Assembly (NCBI GenBank): GCA_009783085.1
Contig: WRHU01000006.1
Location: 1-64,000 of the forward strand
Source: Coriobacteriia bacterium
GTDB lineage: Bacteria > Actinomycetota > Coriobacteriia > Coriobacteriales > UBA8131
Length of the DNA stretch: 64,000 nt
Direction: 5' to 3'
Part shown: piece by piece, positions 7,582-14,897 of the stretch
How the letters are laid out: each line of letters opens with the position of its first letter
Position numbering within the stretch: the first letter of the stretch is position 1
Translations under genes and position numbers: made by a program
Notes under the pieces: generated by a model
The model's database searches: none
What the model was told of the DNA's origin: nothing
What the model saw: only the letters and a program-made list of their open reading frames with translations

Positions 7582-8811
7582 TCAAAGCTTTTTTGCAATG
7601 CGGTCGAGTATCTGACGAGCAAGCTCACGTTTGGTAATAACCTCCGAAGTTTCGGTTTTCTCGGCATCAACAAAAAGCACTTGGTTGTAGTCGCTGGCAA
7701 AACCAAGCCCGGGCTTAGACACGTCGTTGCCAATAACGAGGTCAGCGTTTTTGCTTACCAGCTTTGCTTGTGCCGCAGCCTCAACATCTTCAGTTTCGGC
7801 AGCAAAACCAACAACATAGACGGGCTTACCGCTTGCCGTTTGTGCCTTGTTTGCCGCCAAGGTGGCAAGAATATCGGGGTTGGGAGTAAGCTCAAGCGTT
7901 GTGGGAGCATCGGCGGCAACATCACGACCCTTTTTTATCTTGCTCACCGCAGGGTCAGTAGGCCTAAAGTCAGAAACCGCGGCCGTAAAAATGGCAGCTT
8001 GAGCTTCACCAAACACAGGGGTAGCCGCCTCGAGCATCTCAGCGGCGGTTTGAACACGCTTTACCGTAACGTCAAAGGGGTCGGGCAGGGTAACGGGGCC
8101 AGTAACAAGCGTAACCTCTGCTCCCCTACGTGCTGCCTCTCCTGCAATAAGAAAGCCTGTCAATCCACTTGAGGGCGAGGAAATAAAACGCACGGGGTCT
8201 AAGGGCTCACGTGTAGGGCCTGCAGTAACGAGCATTTTTACCCCCTCAAAATCACGCGCTCTGCCAAGCTCGCCCATAATTGCCTCAACAATAGTATCAA
8301 CCGAGGCAAGCCGCCCTTCTCCCTCGTCACCGCAAGCAAGAATACCGCACTCTGGCTCGATAATCTCAATACCCCGTGCTTGCAAAGCCGCCAAAGAAGC
8401 CTGCGTGGGCTCAGCACGCCACATCTGCGTGTTCATTGCGGGAGCTACTATCAAAGGAGCGGTAGCGGCAAGGGCCGTGGTAGTGAGCAAATCGTCAGCC
8501 ACACCATTTGCTAGTTTATTTAGCACATTTGCGGTGCAGGGTGCAATGCAAAACACGTCTGCTTCTTGCGCCAAAGAAATATGATGAATAGGAGCGCCCG
8601 GTTCGTCAAAAAGCGGACAGGCAACCGGCTCATTGGTAAGAGCCTTAAAGGTTGCCGCACCAACAAACTCGGTGGCGTGCTCGGTCATAACAACCTTAAC
8701 CCGAGCGCCTTGTTTTTGAAGCCCACGCACTATCTCGCACGCTTTGTAGGCGGCAATTCCGCCGGTTATGCCTAATAGTACCGTAGGCTCAAAGGTTTTA
8801 GCTGCGTTCAT
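7582..8811 (-). CDS. coaBC: Phosphopantothenoylcysteine decarboxylase / phosphopantothenate-cysteine ligase
   Basis: This bifunctional enzyme of coenzyme A synthesis joins cysteine to 4'-phosphopantothenate and decarboxylates the product to 4'-phosphopantetheine. The N-terminal flavin domain shows GITGGIAAYKACEIV, the His in PIHHISLAQEAD, and APAMNTQMW. The C-terminal ligase domain starts at about residue 195 with VTAGPTREPLDPVRFISSPSSG and continues to a Lys-rich loop near residue 300. The length of 409 residues is normal. I choose the ATG at 8811 because AGGAG precedes it and it lies nine bases after the upstream stop codon; longer frames overlap the upstream gene. It appears to be co-transcribed with the RNase H-QueD gene. 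Confidence 0.95.
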   Translation of the reverse strand: MNAAKTFEPTVLLGITGGIAAYKACEIVRGLQKQGARVKVVMTEHATEFVGAATFKALTNEPVACPLFDEPGAPIHHISLAQEADVFCIAPCTANVLNKLANGVADDLLTTTALAATAPLIVAPAMNTQMWRAEPTQASLAALQARGIEIIEPECGILACGDEGEGRLASVDTIVEAIMGELGRARDFEGVKMLVTAGPTREPLDPVRFISSPSSGLTGFLIAGEAARRGAEVTLVTGPVTLPDPFDVTVKRVQTAAEMLEAATPVFGEAQAAIFTAAVSDFRPTDPAVSKIKKGRDVAADAPTTLELTPNPDILATLAANKAQTASGKPVYVVGFAAETEDVEAAAQAKLVSKNADLVIGNDVSKPGLGFASDYNQVLFVDAEKTETSEVITKRELARQILDRIAKKL

Positions 8812-8819
8812 AAGAACTC

Positions 8820-9767
8820 CTAGTCGCGTGTGTAACTTAAGCGGGCAATGGGCGACTCCCACACCGCAACCTCTTTGAGGTCGATGTGAGCGGGCAAGCC
8901 GGGTTCAAGCTGCTCAAATATCACTCGTGCCAAGTTCTCAGCCGTTGCGTTTAGTTCATTAAACGGCGGAATATCATTGAGAAACTTATGGTCAAAGGTG
9001 TCCAAAATGGCCTTGAGCGCACTTTTGATGTCCTTAAAATCATAGACAATCCCCACCTCGTCAAGCTGCGTACCGCACACGCTCACCTCTATATCCCAAG
9101 TGTGCCCGTGCAGGTTTTTGCACTCCCCCGGATACCCAACAAGCGCATGAGCCGCATCAAAATGGTCTTTTACCGTAAGCGTATACATAGGTGTACCTTT
9201 CTCTTTTGCCTGGCGAGCAGCAGGAGCAACGCCCTCATTTGTTTTTGTTTCTCTTGGCATGGCTGAGGAGCTAGAGCTTATCTCATCAAAAAGCGTACCC
9301 GACAAATACGGAACACAATAATCCCCTACCTGTTCACGAGTGTCCATCGCCTCATTCGCAAGGGCGTCGGCAGCAGCGTTCTCCTCGCGCAAAACATGGT
9401 TTACTGTGTAAGACTCAAACGCTCCGAGCAGGGCACGGGCTTGTGCATAAAGCGGCTTAATGCCTTCGTTTTTAACTTTGTATTCACCGTTGAGCTGCTT
9501 GATCACAAGCTCGCTATCAGCGTAAACGTCGATAATTTTCACGTCCGACTCAAGCGCATTACGTAAGCCCCAGATAAGCGCCTGATATTCCGCGTGATTA
9601 TTGGTCGCAACGCCAATATAGGCTCCCCCCGAACACAGGGGCACAAGTTGGTCGCCGTCGGCGGCAGCAAGCGCAAAGCCAATCCCGCTGATGCCAGGAT
9701 TGCCCCGAGAACCACCGTCGGTGTTAAGCACCGCTCGATGAGGTTTTATAGCTTTGGTATTGCTCAT
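8820..9767 (-). CDS. RNase HI fused to 6-carboxytetrahydropterin synthase (QueD)
   Basis: One 315-residue protein carries two unrelated enzymes. Residues about 8-145 are an RNase H domain: NTDGGSRGNPG, NNHAEYQAL, YADSELVIKQL and ENAAADALANEA supply the acidic catalytic residues. A Ser/Glu/Lys-rich linker follows. Residues about 200-315 are a 6-pyruvoyl-tetrahydropterin synthase family domain: FDAAHAL and LHGHTW give the zinc histidines, Cys in GECKNLHGH is the catalytic thiol, and DHKFLND follows. QueD makes 6-carboxy-tetrahydropterin for queuosine; RNase H removes RNA from RNA-DNA hybrids. No other que gene is in the window. The ATG at 9767 has AAAGGA ten bases upstream. The second domain starts with a Met that could allow separate translation. 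Confidence 0.9.
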   Translation of the reverse strand: MSNTKAIKPHRAVLNTDGGSRGNPGISGIGFALAAADGDQLVPLCSGGAYIGVATNNHAEYQALIWGLRNALESDVKIIDVYADSELVIKQLNGEYKVKNEGIKPLYAQARALLGAFESYTVNHVLREENAAADALANEAMDTREQVGDYCVPYLSGTLFDEISSSSSAMPRETKTNEGVAPAARQAKEKGTPMYTLTVKDHFDAAHALVGYPGECKNLHGHTWDIEVSVCGTQLDEVGIVYDFKDIKSALKAILDTFDHKFLNDIPPFNELNATAENLARVIFEQLEPGLPAHIDLKEVAVWESPIARLSYTRD

Positions 9768-9789
9768 GCCAGAATAATCCTTTCGTTCT

Positions 9790-9895
9790 TGCCTCGTGTT
9801 GCTCAATTAGTTCATGCTACGTTGCTGCTCAATTAGTTCTTATCTCGTTGTTGCTCGCTTAGTTCTTACCTCGTTGCTGTTCACGCGCCTTTTTT
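9790..9895. repeat. Imperfect tandem repeat in spacer
   Basis: Three to four diverged copies of a unit of about 27-29 bp, each containing GTTGCT and TTAGTTC, fill the gap between the RNase H-QueD gene and the zinc-ribbon gene. No coding potential is visible. Confidence 0.55.
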
Positions 9896-9900
9896 AGTCC

Positions 9901-10617
9901 TTAGCGCTTCGTCACTAGCAAGCGGTGACAATGCGGACACTCTGCGAGCTCTCCACTACTTTTTAGCTGCATAAGTTGGCCCTCGGCATACGGCATTCTA
10001 CACGCACTACAGTGGTCATCCTCAATGTAGGCAGCGCCAATGCCGCCCTTTGCCACCACGGCTTTTTCGTAGCGCTTGAGCAAAGAGTCCGAGAGGTGCG
10101 TTGCACGTTTTTCACGCAAAGTTGTTTCATGCAGTACGGCGTTTTGAAGCTCGGAGCCATTCTTTTTGAAATCCTCAACCGTTTCTGCTTCTTGCTCTTG
10201 GAGCCTTACGAGCGCAGCTTTTGCCTGCACAATAATCTCGTTTATCTTATCAAGTTTTTCCATCTGCTTGAGCGTTTCAAACTCGATTTTCTCAATTTTT
10301 TTGACCGCTGCCTCAAGCTCTCGGGTAAGCGCACCCGTTTCTTTATAATCAGAGCTTTCGTCAATCTTGCTTTGCGTTTCTTTGCGATGCGCTATAGCTC
10401 GCTCCTCATCGTCCTGCAAAAGACGTATGGTGTTCTCGTTTTCTGCACGCAAGCTACCTACCTGTTCAATTTTTTCCTCAACCTCACGCTGCTTGTGCCG
10501 CAGGTCAAGTATTTTGGCACGCTGAGGTAGCTCGTCAAGCTGCTTTTTAAGCTGCCGGAGCTTGAAGTCGCTTTCTTGTAAGGCCAGCAAAAACTCAGCT
10601 TCGCTTGGAGTAGTCAC
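9901..10617 (-). CDS. Coiled-coil protein with C-terminal C4 zinc ribbon
   Basis: This 238-residue protein belongs to a widespread family with a long antiparallel coiled coil (about 1-180) and a C-terminal zinc ribbon formed by CSACRMPYAEG and ECPHCHRLL. The family often neighbours Nif3-like genes, as it does here, and is thought to bind nucleic acid or act as a tether; its exact role is not established. I favour the GTG at 10617 as start because GGAGG lies eight bases before it; an ATG 15 bases upstream (10632) has no Shine-Dalgarno. A duplicated initiation region lies just upstream. Confidence 0.8.
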   Translation of the reverse strand: MTTPSEAEFLLALQESDFKLRQLKKQLDELPQRAKILDLRHKQREVEEKIEQVGSLRAENENTIRLLQDDEERAIAHRKETQSKIDESSDYKETGALTRELEAAVKKIEKIEFETLKQMEKLDKINEIIVQAKAALVRLQEQEAETVEDFKKNGSELQNAVLHETTLREKRATHLSDSLLKRYEKAVVAKGGIGAAYIEDDHCSACRMPYAEGQLMQLKSSGELAECPHCHRLLVTKR

Positions 10618-10708
10618 AACTCTGTCCTCCATGGTTGCTTGTGGTTTCTTGCGCTTTTAGCTATCCTGTCCGCTCTGCTCATCACAACTCTGTCCTCCAC
10701 GGTTGCCA
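10614..10708 (-). repeat. 68-bp offset duplication of a translation start region
   Basis: The sequence TGGAGGACAGAGTTGTGA occurs twice, 68 bases apart, at the end of the Nif3-like gene and at the start of the zinc-ribbon gene. The copies create a 22-codon mini-frame (10682 to 10614) whose ATG overlaps the Nif3 stop codon. Its own last codons repeat the Nif3 C-terminus (QPWRTEL), and its TGA overlaps the GTG start of the zinc-ribbon gene. Confidence 0.7.
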
Positions 10709-11698
10709 CCAAGAAACCAGTGGCTCGATGATAAAAATACGTTCCTGCGCTATTTTTTGCTTGAGCAAAGCGTCACGCAGATAAAAACGATACGGAAGCT
10801 CCGAGCGGTCATGCCCGAGTTCTATAAGCGCCACGCCCGCCGCTGCAAGTTCCAACGCTTCATGATAGCGCACTTCGCCCGTTACGTAGCAGCTTGCGCC
10901 ACTTGCAATAACCCGACGCACCAGTTCGCCACCGCCACCGGAACACGTTGCCAACACCTCTATGGGCATATCCTCATCGCCCCACACACGAGCAACCGCT
11001 CCAAAAACCTCCTCGTAGCGCTGGGCGAGTTCTTTAAGCGTAGGCGTTTGGGGTTGGGCTGGGGCTGGAGATTTCGCTTTGCACGGCACACCCAACTGTC
11101 CCAAACCAGCAACGGGTTTACTTGCGCCAGAGCCACTGCGCACTAAGTTCCATTTGGCACGAGCACTCTTCTTTGCGTCTGCTGCATCTGCCAGTTCAGA
11201 AAGTTCCCGACCAAGCTCGGCTGGATAGGCAAGCGGAGCACGGTATTCATATCCCACCGGCTCAAGCAGCATGCCTGCCGCAGCCGGCGCACAGTCAAGA
11301 TTGGTGTGCATGCCGATAAGCGCCACACCTTGTTCTGCCGCACGATAGACGGCAGCAGCTTCGGCAGAACCTGCTGGTGAGCAAGCACTCGCCTCACGCA
11401 AAAACACCGAGGGCGCGTTCCAAAACACCGGGTGATGCGTTACCAAAACATTGCAGCCATACGTCGCAGCTACTTCTATGGCATCTACCGAAGCATCAAG
11501 CGCAAGGGCAATAGAGCCAACCTGCGCATGTGCTTCTCCCACCAGCAGACCAATACGATCGTCTTCTAGGGCGTCGGTAGCGGGAAACGCTGCAAACAAA
11601 AGTTGCTCAAGCTCACGAACCGTAAGCTCTGCATTTTTGCTATTGGATTTTTTTTGAGAACTGCGGATAGAAGTAACATTGTTTGTGCGGGCACTCAT
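10682..11698 (-). CDS. Nif3-like dinuclear metal centre hexameric protein
   Basis: This 338-residue protein is of the Nif3/YbgI (DUF34) family. The metal ligands are visible in VTHHPVFW (near residue 85), GMHTNLD (near 132) and, toward the C-terminus, LGHDRSELPYR. A Pro/Ala/Lys-rich insert (residues about 185-225) separates the two halves. The family has been linked to GTP cyclohydrolase-like folds, but no reaction is certain. The ATG has GGAG six bases before it, and a TGGTATAAT extended -10 stands about 30 bases upstream. Its stop is joined to the zinc-ribbon gene through a small duplication, so the two are likely one operon. Confidence 0.9.
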   Translation of the reverse strand: MSARTNNVTSIRSSQKKSNSKNAELTVRELEQLLFAAFPATDALEDDRIGLLVGEAHAQVGSIALALDASVDAIEVAATYGCNVLVTHHPVFWNAPSVFLREASACSPAGSAEAAAVYRAAEQGVALIGMHTNLDCAPAAAGMLLEPVGYEYRAPLAYPAELGRELSELADAADAKKSARAKWNLVRSGSGASKPVAGLGQLGVPCKAKSPAPAQPQTPTLKELAQRYEEVFGAVARVWGDEDMPIEVLATCSGGGGELVRRVIASGASCYVTGEVRYHEALELAAAGVALIELGHDRSELPYRFYLRDALLKQKIAQERIFIIEPLVSWWQPWRTEL

Positions 11699-11729
11699 AC
11701 TATCTCCAATCAGATACGTGTTATAGGAG

Positions 11730-11738
11730 ATTATACCA
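11730..11738 (-). promoter_or_regulatory. Extended -10 (TGGTATAAT) before the Nif3-like gene
   Basis: Read on the - strand, TGG is followed directly by the consensus hexamer TATAAT, about 32 bases before the start codon. It matches the same element before prfB, the RodZ-like gene, rpmE, ftsE and ftsK. No clear -35 is seen, as expected for extended -10 promoters. Confidence 0.55.
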
Positions 11739-11834
11739 ACTATAAGCCCAACTCACGTTCAGCCTCATCAAGAGTATGCGTAATCGGATTTTTATCAAAC
11801 TCAGCCTTTGCTTGCCGATAAAGACGCAAATCTG

Positions 11835-12329
11835 CTACGTCGAGGCGCGATCAACAAGGGCTTTCATGCCGTCGCTCTCAAGGCGATGCCCTACCCACTC
11901 TCCTTGTATTGCTGCGCCAAGCGACTGATAAAACGCAAGGCTCGGTTCGTTCCAGTCAAGGCAATTCCACTCAAGACGTTTATAACCACGCTCAAGTGTA
12001 ATGCGCGCCAGCTCGGTGAGAAGCGCAAGTCCAACGCCGTTTCCGCGGACACTTTTGCTCACCACTAAATCCTCAAGAAAAATACCCGGAACACCCTCCC
12101 ACGTGCTAAAGCTCGTAAAAAACAGAGCTATGCCGCAGGGTTTTGCGTCAAGGCTGCCGATAAGACACTCGGCCTTTTTCTCGTCAAAGATCCATTTTTG
12201 CAGTAGTTGGTTGGTGGCCTTAACCTCATCGAGAGCGTTTTCATACTCGGCAAGCTCAGAAATCATCTGGAGAATAAACGTAACGTCCTCAGGCGTCGCA
12301 AAACGAATGTCTATGCGTTCTCTGTTGAT
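11835..12329 (-). CDS. GNAT family N-acetyltransferase, apparent non-AUG start
   Basis: The protein has the GNAT core: AECLIGSLDAKPCGIALFF, then FLEDLVVSKSVRGNGVGLALL with the acetyl-CoA loop R-G-N-G-V-G, and WNCLDWNEPSLAFYQSLGA. It resembles the diamine/polyamine acetyltransferase-like branch. The first in-frame ATG, at 12266, would cut off the usual first strand and helix; upstream the frame stays open and encodes DIRFATPEDVTFILQ, which fits the family start well. There is no ATG, GTG or TTG in that stretch. GAGGAG lies five bases before an ATC codon at 12329, which I take as the likely start. The upstream zinc-ribbon gene ends 25 bases before it. The substrate is unknown. Confidence 0.7.
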   Translation of the reverse strand: MNRERIDIRFATPEDVTFILQMISELAEYENALDEVKATNQLLQKWIFDEKKAECLIGSLDAKPCGIALFFTSFSTWEGVPGIFLEDLVVSKSVRGNGVGLALLTELARITLERGYKRLEWNCLDWNEPSLAFYQSLGAAIQGEWVGHRLESDGMKALVDRAST

Positions 12330-12354
12330 TTTTGCTCCTCGTTTCCTTTTGCCC

Positions 12355-12720
12355 CTAGCCTATTGGCTGTTCTCTATCCCATCGGCGTAAAATCTGCGGA
12401 GGTGTTTGTGGTGCATTTACCGTCCCCTCTTCAAAGGCGCTCTCGTCAAGCAGATGCGAAACGGCAACCTCGAGCATTTTGCTCGTAGGACAGTGGTCAA
12501 TAAAGGCACCGTTTTTTAGGCAAAATCCACAATAGGTTCTACTTTTAAGACCATCGTCGGCAGCTGGCAAAGTGGTAACAAGCGAAACGGCAGACGTTGC
12601 ACAGGTGGCAGGTGCAGCAGCTCCAGCACCCTCACCAGCAGCAGTTGTAACAAGTTTTGCCTTGCACTCGCCACGAAGGTTTGCAGGCACTCTACACTTT
12701 CGGCAAAATCTCTCGTCCAT
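12355..12720 (-). CDS. Putative zinc-ribbon protein (zinc_ribbon_2 type)
   Basis: The 121-residue protein has FCRKC near the N-terminus and YCGFCLKNGAFIDHCPT near residue 65, followed by a helix with SKMLEVAVSHLL. This matches the layout of a family whose members have an N-terminal CxxCxxP and a later YCxxC-GxF, about 80 residues in all. Here a spacer of Ala, Gly, Thr and Val (about residues 28-55) has expanded the gap between the two cysteine pairs. AGAGG stands seven bases before the ATG. It precedes the GNAT gene closely and probably shares its transcript. The function is unknown. Confidence 0.65.
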   Translation of the reverse strand: MDERFCRKCRVPANLRGECKAKLVTTAAGEGAGAAAPATCATSAVSLVTTLPAADDGLKSRTYCGFCLKNGAFIDHCPTSKMLEVAVSHLLDESAFEEGTVNAPQTPPQILRRWDREQPIG

Positions 12721-12814
12721 AACATGACCTCTCCCACCAATGTCTGAGAAAATGCTCCGCCTTGCTCAAATTCACCAATAAAACAAACAATCGACTCTCA
12801 TAAACGACACTTTG

Positions 12815-13813
12815 CTAAAGTTGCTTAACTCTATTGTAGATGGCTTGGGCATCAAGCGCAAACTCGGCAAAAAGCTCGTCAAAATCTCCCGAAGTACCAA
12901 AGCGATCCTGCACGCCAATACGCTGTAAGGGCTTGCGGAGAAGCACGCTTGCATCGGGCTGCTCAACAAGCAATTCTGCAACCGCAGAACCCAACCCGCC
13001 AATAACCGAATGTTCCTCGCAGGTTACTACCGCACCTGTTTTGCGCACGCTTTCCAGAATAGTTTTTTCGTCCAGAGGTTTTATTGAGAATGCGTCGATG
13101 ACCTCGGCACTTACGCCATCGGCTGCCAAAAGCTCAGCTGCTTGCAGAGCTTGGTCAACCTCAACACCACAGGCAACAAGCGTAACATCGCTGCCCTCGC
13201 GCACCACGCGCGCCGTGCCAAGATTTAGAGTTGACGCAGTGGTGACAGGCGATGAGTCATCGTAAATAATGGGCACATTTGAGCGACCCATTCTCACGTA
13301 CACGGGACCAGAGGTTTGCGCGGCTAAACGCAGAGCGGCTTTGGCGCTCGGATAATCTGCCGGCACCAGAACCCGCATATTGGGGAGCGCACGCATGAGT
13401 GCGATGTCCTCAACCATCTGATGGCTGCCGCCGTCGGCGCACACGCTAATACCTGCGTGCGTAGGGGCAATCTTGACGTTAAGTTGGGCGTAACACACCG
13501 TGTTTCTAATTTGGTCATAGGCGCGACCCGTACCAAATACTGCAAACGAGCCAGTAAAGGCAGTTTTTCCTGCCAGAGAAAGTCCTGCCGCCACGCAAAT
13601 CATATTTTGCTCAGCAATGCCGACATTAAAATGACGTTCTGGGGCAACTTTTGCCAGTTTGGCAGTGGTGGTCGAACCACTGAGGTCGGCATCAACCGCA
13701 ACAACGTCAATGCCCTCATTAAGCAACTCGATAAGAGTTTCTCCGTAGGCAGCACGGGTGGCTTTTTTTTCAATTTTTTGGTCGGCCGTTTTATCCGTTT
13801 TTAGCTCAGCCAT
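12815..13813 (-). CDS. Transketolase, C-terminal subunit
   Basis: This is the second half of a split transketolase, with the pyrimidine-binding and C-terminal domains in 332 residues. Visible are the thiamine-site Glu in FNVGIAEQNMICVAAGLSL, GGSHQMVEDIALMRALPNM, and the C-terminal domain with VVTCEEHSVIGGLGSAVAE. Together with the N-terminal subunit encoded one base upstream it should form the alpha2-beta2 enzyme that moves two-carbon units between sugar phosphates in the pentose phosphate pathway. 1-deoxyxylulose-5-phosphate synthase is related, but the split arrangement and motifs favour transketolase. Its N-terminus has extra Lys and Asp residues. Confidence 0.93.
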   Translation of the reverse strand: MAELKTDKTADQKIEKKATRAAYGETLIELLNEGIDVVAVDADLSGSTTTAKLAKVAPERHFNVGIAEQNMICVAAGLSLAGKTAFTGSFAVFGTGRAYDQIRNTVCYAQLNVKIAPTHAGISVCADGGSHQMVEDIALMRALPNMRVLVPADYPSAKAALRLAAQTSGPVYVRMGRSNVPIIYDDSSPVTTASTLNLGTARVVREGSDVTLVACGVEVDQALQAAELLAADGVSAEVIDAFSIKPLDEKTILESVRKTGAVVTCEEHSVIGGLGSAVAELLVEQPDASVLLRKPLQRIGVQDRFGTSGDFDELFAEFALDAQAIYNRVKQL

Positions 13814-13814
13814 C

Positions 13815-14744
13815 TTATGCCCCCAACTCTTCTAAGGCTTGCGTCTTTTGTTCTTTTGAGGGAGCGACGCCATGCCAGTCAGCCTTGTTCTCCATAAAAC
13901 TTACCCCTTTGCCTTTGACGGTGTTAAACACAATGACCGTTGGAGCTGGGCTGCTGGGCTCGCCCTGTGCGAGAGCCTTCAGCGCACGTTCTCGTGCCTC
14001 GTCAAGCACGGCTTTAATTTCCTCAACATCATGTCCGTTTTTACACGTAAGCACCTGCCAGTTAAACGCCTTGAACTTCTCTTCGATACTGTACGGGCTG
14101 TTGACCTCGGCAAGCTCCCCGTCAATTTGCAGATTATTGTTGTCGATAAGGGCAATAAGGTTGCCGAGTTTTTGCTGAGCGGCAAACATGGCTGCCTCCC
14201 AAACCTGGCCTTCCTGCAGTTCGCCATCGCCAAGAAGCGCATAGACAAAGGGGATTTTTGAGGAGTTGGCGCCTGTGGAGGGGTCGGTGTCTGTGGAGGA
14301 GTCGACGTCTGTAGCGGAGTCGCCATTGGCGGCGGCAAGCTTAAGCCCCGCAGCCAGACCCGTCGCAACAGAAATACCTTGCCCGAGCGAGCCTGTAGAA
14401 ACCTCCACGCCGGGTAATTTGCGAGAATCGGGGTGTCCTTGCAAGCGCGAGCCAAACTTACGCAGTGTTGCAAGCTCCTTGCGGTCAAAATAACCTGCCT
14501 GTGCCAACGCAGCATAGAGTACGGGAGCTGCGTGTCCTTTGCTGAGAATAAAGCGGTCGCGCTCCTGCCAAGTTAGATTGTTGGCATCATAGTTGAGAAC
14601 CTCACCAAAATAGAGGGTTGCCATAATATCAGTCGCAGAAAGTGACCCGCCAGGGTGCCCACTGCCTGCCTCGGTTATCATGTCAACAATGTCGCGGCGC
14701 ATCTTAAGCGCACGCTGCCGTACTTGTTCTGCGTTAAACGCCAT
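13815..14744 (-). CDS. Transketolase, N-terminal subunit
   Basis: This is the thiamine-pyrophosphate half of the split enzyme, 309 residues. GHPGGSLSATDIMATLYFG, SKGHAAPVLYAAL, STGSLGQGISVATGLA and the diphosphate motif GDGELQEGQVWEA...LIDNNN are present. Between the last two lies an insert of about 25 residues rich in Asp, Ser and Thr, encoded by a short DNA repeat (GTCTGTGGAGGAGTC type). The insert falls just before the strand leading to the GDGE motif, where most homologues are tight. The ATG at 14744 is chosen because GGAAGGA precedes it by three bases; a longer frame lacks such a site. It is one operon with the C-terminal subunit. Confidence 0.93.
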   Translation of the reverse strand: MAFNAEQVRQRALKMRRDIVDMITEAGSGHPGGSLSATDIMATLYFGEVLNYDANNLTWQERDRFILSKGHAAPVLYAALAQAGYFDRKELATLRKFGSRLQGHPDSRKLPGVEVSTGSLGQGISVATGLAAGLKLAAANGDSATDVDSSTDTDPSTGANSSKIPFVYALLGDGELQEGQVWEAAMFAAQQKLGNLIALIDNNNLQIDGELAEVNSPYSIEEKFKAFNWQVLTCKNGHDVEEIKAVLDEARERALKALAQGEPSSPAPTVIVFNTVKGKGVSFMENKADWHGVAPSKEQKTQALEELGA

Positions 14745-14790
14745 GTTCCTTCCCTTTCTCAACACGTGCCCCACACCTTACTCGGCGCTG

Positions 14791-14830
14791 TGCTCTACAC
14801 TCGTCAACCCTGCTCTACACTCATCAAACA
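14791..14830. repeat. 20-bp direct repeat in spacer
   Basis: TGCTCTACACTCGTCAACCC is followed at once by a second copy with three changes. The gap of 153 bases between prfB and the transketolase genes otherwise shows only a weak GAGCC/GGCTC hairpin near 14870, without a T tract. Confidence 0.65.
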
Positions 14831-14897
14831 TCTTGCCCAACACTTTGCTTGGGCAGTTTAACTGGAGCCTTTTCCGGCTCTTACTCCTTGCCAGCCC

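Noticed and set aside
7426-8172. 248-codon open frame on the + strand opposite coaBC
   Set aside because: It is the complement of a well-conserved enzyme gene and has a composition without family resemblance.
9767-9806. Earlier TTG start for the RNase H-QueD gene
   Set aside because: The ATG at 9767 has a proper Shine-Dalgarno; the extra 13 residues repeat MSNT by chance of the repeat spacer.
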